Of a DNA stretch of 64,000 nt, positions 56,800-64,000 are shown piece by piece. The notes under the pieces were generated by a model, which was not told where the DNA came from, did not search any database, and saw only the letters and a list, made by a program, of their open reading frames with translations. Position 1 is the first letter of the stretch, and every line of letters starts with the position of its first letter. Source of the DNA: Vandiemenella viatica (lineage: Eukaryota; Arthropoda; Insecta; Orthoptera; Morabidae); assembly GCA_031002005.1 (NCBI GenBank), contig JARYHS010006964.1, forward strand, positions 7,378,001 through 7,442,000. Direction: 5' to 3'. The position numbers and the translations under genes were made by a program.

Positions 56800-59700
56800 A
56801 GTTGACTGTATGCTAAACTTCATTTATGGCATCCTCTGTTCACCTGTCTTTCCAGAAGATGAAATGCTTGTAATTCATACCTTTCAATAATCTGAACTCC
56901 TTAATTGTTTTATACCGTAATTTTTCTTGAATTTTTTCAAGTGTATTGAGTAGACAAAATGGTCTGTAAGACTTTGGTAGTGTAGGGTCCTTATAATTTT
57001 TTTGCTCGATATTTTCCAACAGTGGGGTATCATCCCTGCAGCAGGCACGCGTTCAGCAATTCGGTAAGGCAGAGAACTATTTGCTGACTTAGGGGTTGCA
57101 ACACTTCTGCTATTATCCCATCAGGTCCTGGTGCTTTATTCCTCTACAGCGTGCTTATTGCGGTACTTACCTTCTCTTGAGCGAATAGTAGAACCACCAT
57201 GCTACTGCCATATTCGTTGTTGATTAGTTGCCTTGTAAGTTTGTGTTCCTCAGAATCTGAATCCTGCTGGTCGTCTGATAAAAGCATTTTCAGGAGATGT
57301 TCTGCCGATTCCTGCCAAATATTTGTCATATTTCAATCTTCTTTGCCATAGAAAAAAACGGTTGATGATTTTACCTTCCACACAACTAGGTTGAATGGAA
57401 GTCTCCATGGGTTTAGACCCAAGTTTTTGCTTATGTATGTCTCCCAGCCGGTTAATCTAATATCACGAAGATACTCAGTTTTCACTTTCCGATCTATACT
57501 GATCCAGTGTCCAGCTATGTACAGCGGCAGTTTTAACATGGTGGTAGTGCCTTCGAGTTTTCCTTACTTTTATCTCATATCTGTGAGGCATATCGTTTCA
57601 GAGAATACATCTTTTATCATTGAGTTTTCTGTTTTGCACTATTGATACACTCAGGCAATGTTGTATCACATTCATCAGTTCTATAGACTTTGAGTCAACA
57701 TTATCTGACATGTCTAACAGTGCTGGTATTTAAAAGGATCTTCTTAGTAGGTTCCTGTCTGTTTTATAAGAATATGACCAACATTCGTCTGTTACATCTT
57801 GCTCTTGTGCATTAGATATGGAGGAATAGATGACGTTATGGTCTGACGTTGTTAGATTTTGTCCAACTTTCCAGTTTTGGACTAGTTGGAAAGCTTTGCC
57901 ATTTGCTAATGTTACATCCATGTTTGTTGCTGCACCAGTTCTATTTTGAAATGGGTAGGGATTAAAGGGCTTATTCAAAACTTGCAGATTCAGTTCGAAA
58001 ATAGTCTGTTCTAGCAATATTCCTGGCTCATCCATGATCTCAATATGCCAGAAGGGAGATTTAGCATTGACATCCATTGTGTAAACTACTGGCTTGTTCC
58101 CCACTGTTTCTTCAATTTACCTTATTTTTCGAAGTATCCATCTATTTCATTATCATATTGAAAGTAGAGATTAGCAGTCACAATTCTCTCTTTATGTGTT
58201 GTTATTTCTACGCAAGGTATTTCTCATTACATAACTGGTCCATCTTCGAGACTGTATAGTTCCTGTTAAGTACAACTATAGCAGCCATTAGATGTTTACC
58301 TTTACACACGACTTGTGATATGAGAGGGGTATGTGGTACCCTCCGTGCACTAGTATACAGTTCTTGAAGGCACAGGAAGTCGAAATTCATTTTATCTGCC
58401 AGTCTTCTTACTTCTAATAACACAGGCTCAGTACCCCTTTCCATTAAGTTATGCTATGTTGACTCTGTAGTTGTTCATGGGTGGTGAGTATGTATGTGAC
58501 TCTATTTTTGCCTATAATCAACAGCAATATGGCCATCATCAGTAGTTGCCTCTAAAAGTCTTCAAGGTCACATACTTCTAAAACAAGCACCATCAGATGA
58601 ACTAGACTTGTGGGAAGATTTTCTGCTTTTAATTATATTCTGTCTGTGGTTTCCGGAAGTGGAAATGTTATGAACGTCCCTTTGCCGTTCCCGTTCTAAA
58701 TAAGTGCCTTAGTGCTATTGTGAGGAGCGAAATTTCCTCTATCCTTGCCAGCCGTATTGCCTTTTCGCATCCTTTATAAATTTCGGCAGGGTTGCGTTTT
58801 TGTGAGACCTTCGTGTTAGCTTTCGTCGTAATATCCTATATCGATTGTTGCTTGATTATTGCCTCCCTCAGTTCCACCGGTCTGGGTGTTAGCATCAACT
58901 CTTGCATCTTCTTTCAGTCCATTCTTTTCCAGTACTCCCATGCCCTCAGAATACCCCTTAGTCTTCTACTTGGAGGCTTTTGCTTTTTCCTTTGATACCA
59001 GATATAGAAATCCTCTCTGAGTTATCGCTTAAATCTCGAATTTTGTTGATAACGAGATCTGTTACGAACTTACTATCCAAAATCTACTTTATTTATGGTT
59101 CTTTGATGCAACGTCTGGTATGTGGGACAGTCATCTTTAGATGAATAATTTACCATTTTCCCTCGCTTCATACAAGGCACGCAAATGGGATGTTGTCCCT
59201 TTTTATTACATTCAAATCGTCTGTGATCCTCTTCGCCACAATGAGAGCAGTTGGACTTTTCTTTGATGCAGTGATTGCTAATTTGTCCTAGACTTAACAT
59301 TTAATGCACTTAGGTACTTCTAGGAAGCGTTTAACGGCTATTGACTGGAAGTCCAGATATAGTTGCTATTTAGCGATAATAATTTTTCTGAGTTGAGATG
59401 TTGAACAGTGGTTATTCCCTTAGGGCCAGTTCTGAATTTCAAAACGAAGCCTTTCTCGTAATGAGCTTACTGTTCCTTCAAGGTTCTAGTAATAAACACA
59501 GTCTCGTATCTTCTCCTCTTTCATTCCAGCTGGTATGTCGTACAATATTATTAACGGACACCTTTCTTAGGTGGCTCACATTCAAGTTCCTCTTGTAGCT
59601 TTTCATTTTCCATTATCTTTTTAGTATCCTCACTTGACTTCCATTCCACAATTAACATTTTTGCTATGGTCCTTATGCTCTTGATCCTTATTTGATCTTT

Positions 59701-60450
59701 TTTAAGGTCTAGTAATTCTGTAAATTTCTTTTGAATTCCTATTGCTCCTTTCTGGGTTTTTGATGCAATAAATACAGAGCCCGTCTGTTTCTTTAGAGCA
59801 CTTTCAATCTGCGTCTTTGTTTTTGTGAGGATAGCAGTGCTAGAAGCTGCTTGGGCATATGTTTTCCCAGTCTTCGAGTTCACTATATTGTTATCCTTTC
59901 ACAGACTTTCATTTTCGATTTGCAGTTGGGTCATTCTGCCGATTATCATTTCCTGACTCAGTGCCCATTGGGCTATCTTTACCTTCAAGGCCACCTTTTT
60001 ATGTACGTCATTTTCTGATTTGAAATTTCCTTATCGATGTAAAGTGATAGCTCTTTTAATCGTTTTTCAATATCTGTGGCTATTCAGTCTGCCGGATGTA
60101 TCCGTTGCTGAATCACTGCGGGATTCATTTGAGTACTTATCTGCAGACATGGCCGTTGACAGGTGGGGATTGAAGAAACTTTTAGATCTTGCATTTGCTT
60201 GGCAGTTAACTATGGATGGGCTTGTGGGAGGTTAAGGTTGTGTGCCGATGCGCTGTACTCCGCAGTTGTAGAGCTGCTGACTGGGCAGTGAAGACAGTTG
60301 GACAAGCCTGCTGACGCCGGCGGTATGACGTGACAGCAGCGCGTCACGACGGCCGCGTGACTGGCAGACGAAGATGTTGTCCCGCGTCGTACTGGGTAGC
60401 TCCATTCTTAATAACGGGTGAAACCTCACCGTGTACTCAATTTTCACTCA
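56800..60450 (-). pseudogene. R1-like LINE, 3' truncated
   Basis: On the minus strand ORF1 shows GKTYAQAASS and QIRIKSIRTIAKMLIVEW (59551-59883), then zinc knuckles CSHCGEEDHRRFEC and CVPCMKRGKMVNYSSKDDC (59073-59300). The endonuclease begins MNFDFLCLQELY (58380) and has TMDVNAKSPFWH (58050) and TSDHNVIYSSI (57850), the DANAKS and SDH motifs of the R1 clade. RT reads APGPDGI (57125), PKSYRPFCLLNTLEKI (56960) and TEDAI (56830). It stops before the catalytic FADD box. Losing the 3' end is unusual for a LINE and suggests a later deletion. Frameshifted throughout. Confidence 0.78.
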
Positions 60451-61284
60451 AGTTACTTAAAGATCACTGAGCTCTCACAATCGGTGAGTTCGCAACAAAA
60501 CATTTCTGCCCCGACAAATACTATGCACACCGCGCGCTTAACCAAAATATAAGAACAAGTTATTTTTTTCGCAGAGTTTTGAACCGAATCGCACAATTTT
60601 TGCTTTCGCATTTCTCAGCACATTTAATTAAATGACACGTATACCTTGTGTAATGCCAAATGATATTTTACCCACTCAACATACGATCATAATAGCGGCT
60701 CGACACGTTGTCATATGTGTATCGCTGAAATATCATATGATAACACTTCATTAACTCGGCTAGATACCGGATACTATTTCATAAACATACAAAGGATTGC
60801 TCTTGCATGCCATACACTGTTATTACATTTATAACAAAAGTATGAAACATTGTAGATGATGTTATTTTCATTTTTTGGTATACTTCATAAAATTATGCCA
60901 TTCAGCAAGATTTTCTTTAAGATATCTGATTTTGGCTACAGTAATTACTTTATATGATAGAATACATAAGCTAAAATATACTCTCGTTTTTCCTCTTATA
61001 ACTTGAAATATTTGGAGACCAGTTATAATATCTATCTTAAGTCAATAGAAAATTGGCGAGCAAAATGTTATAGATCCTTAAAGAAAATATTTCTTTCCTT
61101 TTAAATTTTTAACATATTCTTTAAAACAACTGCCAAATTGGATCATATTTATTAGTTTGCAAATTTTGGATGCTGTTATTGATTAATTAATAATGTGAAA
61201 CCTTTACTGGAACATCTCTGTATTAATTTTTTACATTCTTTTCCCTAATTAAAATAAATTTCAATTTTCTGTTTCTTGTTTTAG

Positions 61285-61847
61285 GTCTCAAGACGAATTT
61301 CAACATGGAAGAATAGCTTTGCGCTGTGAACAAAATGATATTGTTGCTAAAGAGAAGCCTCATTGGAGTCAGACAGTTGCAAGTGGTTGTTTAGTTGGAA
61401 CTGATGCGAGCACTACCAATACACCTAATAACAGCATTAGTGGCATGTTAATGGTCACCCCATCACACTATACATGTGCCAAGTGTTGTCAACATTTCTT
61501 GACACGGGAGTTGCTGATAAGACATGTTTTTAGCCACTCTTTATGTGTAAATACACCATTACACATATGCCATCAGTGTGGTCAGATCTTCTTGAATCAA
61601 TCATTGTTGTGTACCCATAATTTTCACAACACCAGAGATACTACATTTAAAGTGTCATCATTATTTGAACTTACTTGTGCATTTTGTGTACAGACATTTT
61701 TATCCTGGTGCTGTCTAACAGAGCATGTGTTCAACCACATCATAGAAGTTTCTGCTCCCTTATATATTTATAATTTTTGGGCTGAAGTATCTAAAGATAT
61801 GACAAACTTCATCATCATAAATACACCAGTGGATCTTCACAGAGATG
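61285..61847 (+). CDS. Zinc-finger gene 2, second four-finger exon
   Basis: From the acceptor TTTCTTGTTTTAG|G to the donor GATG|GTAAGT. Reading in phase with 55379 gives SQDEFQHGRIALRCEQND, a long variable lead and finger modules: CAKCCQHF...LLIRHVFSH, CHQCGQIF...LLCTHNFH, CAFCVQTF...CLTEHVFNH. The fourth module has lost its cysteines (LYIYNFWAEV). Compared with 23025-23545, one base is missing near 61800-61815. The frame then reads IINTPVDLHRD instead of HKY-SGSSQR, and the exon ends in phase 1, not 2. Continuation is beyond the window. Confidence 0.7.
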
Positions 61848-63540
61848 GTAAGTTATAACCTACCTTTGTTGCAGTCATTTTTCAAACAGTTGTTTCTTTT
61901 ATCTGTGGAAAGGTTATTTCAAGTGATAAGATGTTTTGCACTGAAACTTGGATTATAGCTGGTTGATTGACAGCTTGTATTTGATCAACTTGAAATAAAT
62001 ATATAGATCTCAGCGATTTTAGGATTGGAAGTCTTAAGCAACAGTACTAATAAAAGGTAATTGTAACTGTAACTCTGTAATCTCATGCACTTAGTGTGAC
62101 AAAAATCGAAAAAATTCTTGTAATGGTCCGTTTATGCTACTATTTTACCAAACTAAGAAGTTTGATAATCTATTTATATTTATCAAATGGTTAAATGTAT
62201 CATAAATTGCAAACAAAACATAAAGAACTATTAAATTAGTTTGATTTGTTTTCAATTTTTTATTTAAATATTTTCGTTATCTTCTCTGACCCTATCCGTG
62301 GCTATTATACAATATAATAGATCCATTTTCTATGGACCCCGATTTAAGTGACTGCTCTGTGAGATGCAGAAAGTTGTAAATTTACATGTAAACAGTTGCA
62401 CAAGGAAGTAGATAAATACACCAGAAGTAATACAGACACAGCATATATGATACATTAATTACATCGAATATTTAAACAACTACTGGAAATAATTTATAGA
62501 TACCTTAGAAATAAATTCTTCGATGGAGTAAGAAGACGTACATTAAAAATTCCATTATATATTTCCTGAATTTAATCCTATCATCTGCTAACTATATAAG
62601 ATTTGTTGGGAGCTTATTAAGATATGCATCTGTAAATATTGGAACCGTTTTTTAAACAAATAACAATAACTTGTAATCCATGTGAAGATCATTTTTGCTT
62701 CTAGCGCCGTAACTCTGTATTTTATTATTTGTTTCAAATAGAGTATAATTTGTGACTAGAAAGAACATTTATGTGTGTATATACTCAGCAGACAGTGTTA
62801 AAACCCCTGACTTCTTAGTTAGCTTTCTGCATAAAATTCTACTGTTAACTCCAAATTGTTAATTCTTAATAGTCACATTTAGTTTCTGAATACTTTGTCT
62901 CTGTGAGTAGAATTGCTCCAGAATATTATTATATTTGACATTAAGGAGAGAAAATAAGCAAAAGAAAACAGTTTCCTCTCATAGAGATCATTTGTAGCTG
63001 AAATTGTGCAAACTGTACCCAGTTTTCATCAATAAGTCATAGACATGCACCCCAGGCTAAAAATTTATGTTATCTATTTACGTGTTTATATTACTTCAGT
63101 AATTTACTCTTTAAGTTAATATTTGAAACTACCTACAAATATAGTTATGTTTTTTTATGTAAATTACCATGCACAAAATACATTAATCAAGCCTATAAGT
63201 AGTATTTGGTAACAGTTCTATTTAGTTGAGCACATGTAAATGGCCAGAACACTTCATTCAACCTATCATTTCTGTCAGGCCTAGAAGCTACTTATAATTC
63301 TGTCACCATGTGCCACTGTTATAGTAATCTAAGAAATATGTTAATTACACCTTACAAAATCATGGTTATAAACATTAGTTATAACAAATTTATTTAGTTA
63401 AGAATCTGTGAAAAGATGAATTGGCAGAACACTATACTCAACCAGTCACTTGTTACTGACTTGAAGCTAGTAGTATTATAAATTTGGACAAATCTGAAAC
63501 ACCTGCTTAAGAAAAATTCAAAACTAGCTACTCTTATGTG
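61848..63540. other. Downstream intron sequence, nothing recognised
   Basis: AT-rich; no exon, TIR or array was noticed. It should be intron if zinc-finger gene 2 continues to the right. Confidence 0.4.
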
Positions 63541-64000
63541 TGAGTGGAGACTTTCCCCGCGTATTGATGAAATTTAGTCCTCTCGGGTGTCCAGCCGGAT
63601 GGTGTTGTGTAAACACGACGTTTCGACAGATGGTTCTGCTGTCTTTATCAGGTATCTAGTGGATGTTGCAAGATGACTGTTATTGCCACCTCGTCTGGCT
63701 TGGCCACAAACCGAACCTCCTTTATACCTTCAACTGGAAGGCCCACATCACTTTGATTGGTCGACAGTTCTGGCTAATACGCGGTCCGCTGCGGTCACCG
63801 ACTGGCGACATTTACGCCTTCCTGCCCGGGCTGGTGAAGTCCGCTCTCATTGCCCGTAGGCGCTGGTCTGTTCCGCGGTCCGCTGCGGTGCCCGCCTGAT
63901 GTCATTTGCGCCCTCTACATTCTGTTGTGCAGATCTGTTTTGCTCTCGTCGGAGATCGCTGATGATTGGTCTCCAGGCTTAGCTCAGGTAAAGCCCACGA
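63541..64000. repeat. GC-richer repeat fragment, possible Penelope-type terminal region
   Basis: GGTGTCCAGCCGGATGG, then ACACGACGTTTCGACAGATG and CTGTCTTTATCAGG. In reverse complement this holds CTGATAAAGACAGC-CTGTCGAAACGTCGTG, the same layout as the signatures at 18142 and 43130. CGCGGTCCGCTGCGGT occurs twice (63781 and 63876). Cut by the window edge. Confidence 0.45.

Larger units (their letters stand above)
55380..61284 (+). other. Predicted intron of zinc-finger gene 2
   Basis: GTAAGA to TTTCTTGTTTTAG, 5.9 kb, phase 2 on both sides. It contains AT microsatellites (55976-55995, 56385-56405), the short repeats at 56281-56665 and an R1-like LINE (56800-60450). The stretches 55440-56280 and 60460-61284 hold nothing else I recognise. 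Confidence 0.6.

Overview
The window looks like a stretch of a large, gene-poor, transposon-rich arthropod genome, most likely an insect. The evidence is an interstitial run of TTAGG (the insect telomere pentamer), GT-AG introns of 5-6 kb, C2H2 and THAP zinc-finger coding exons, tRNA-headed SINEs in several copies, and relics of many transposon classes. A large-genome, grasshopper-like species would fit, but that is inference. There is no bacterial content, no rRNA and no CRISPR array.

Host-type genes, all on the + strand, are few. (1) A C2H2 zinc-finger gene: an exon at 23025-23545 carries four atypical N-terminal fingers. It joins in phase 2 to a terminal exon at 28857-29781 with seven canonical fingers. 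Decayed extra fingers continue past the stop to about 30395. (2) A paralogous N-terminal module downstream: exon 54797-55379 joins in phase to exon 61285-61847, and the rest lies beyond the window. (3) A probable first exon of a THAP-domain protein at 49195-49261, about 100 bases below a TGCGCATGCGC motif. Everything else recognisable is mobile DNA or its debris.

Layout. 1-6.3 kb: TTAGG tract, a 110-bp tandem repeat split by a TIR element, a minus-strand hAT-like transposase relic, a decayed 115-bp tandem array, and two MITEs facing each other. 6.9-8.2 kb: a CR1-like LINE with an SGNH-esterase-like domain in frame with its endonuclease. 8.6-17.5 kb: a nested stack, with an older LINE cut by a minus-strand piggyBac-like element (TTAA, 43-bp subterminal repeats) and by a nearly full-length I-type LINE (gag knuckles, endonuclease, RT, RNase H). 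17.5-20.2 kb: a second esterase-bearing LINE. 21.2-22.1 kb: a clean non-autonomous element with a 27-bp TIR and 8-bp target duplication. 23.8-26.1 kb: a CR1-like LINE split by a mariner-like element, inside the zinc-finger gene's intron. 33.2-34.5 kb: a second mariner-like element with perfect 33-bp TIRs. 38.6-39.7 kb: two head-to-head GIY-YIG (Penelope-like) relics. 40-43.4 kb: SINE with a 42-base A tail, LINE debris, a hAT-type MITE and a foldback. 45-54 kb: LINE and transposase fragments, the THAP exon, a second piggyBac-like element. 56.8-60.4 kb: an R1-like LINE inside the second zinc-finger gene's intron.

The main biological theme is a family of exon-modular zinc-finger genes that gain and lose finger modules. 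No complete new multi-gene system is evident. The strongest leads are the in-phase zinc-finger modules with relic fingers, the THAP first exon with its promoter motif, the piggyBac pair sharing a 43-bp subterminal repeat period, and the unclassified 21.2 kb transposon.
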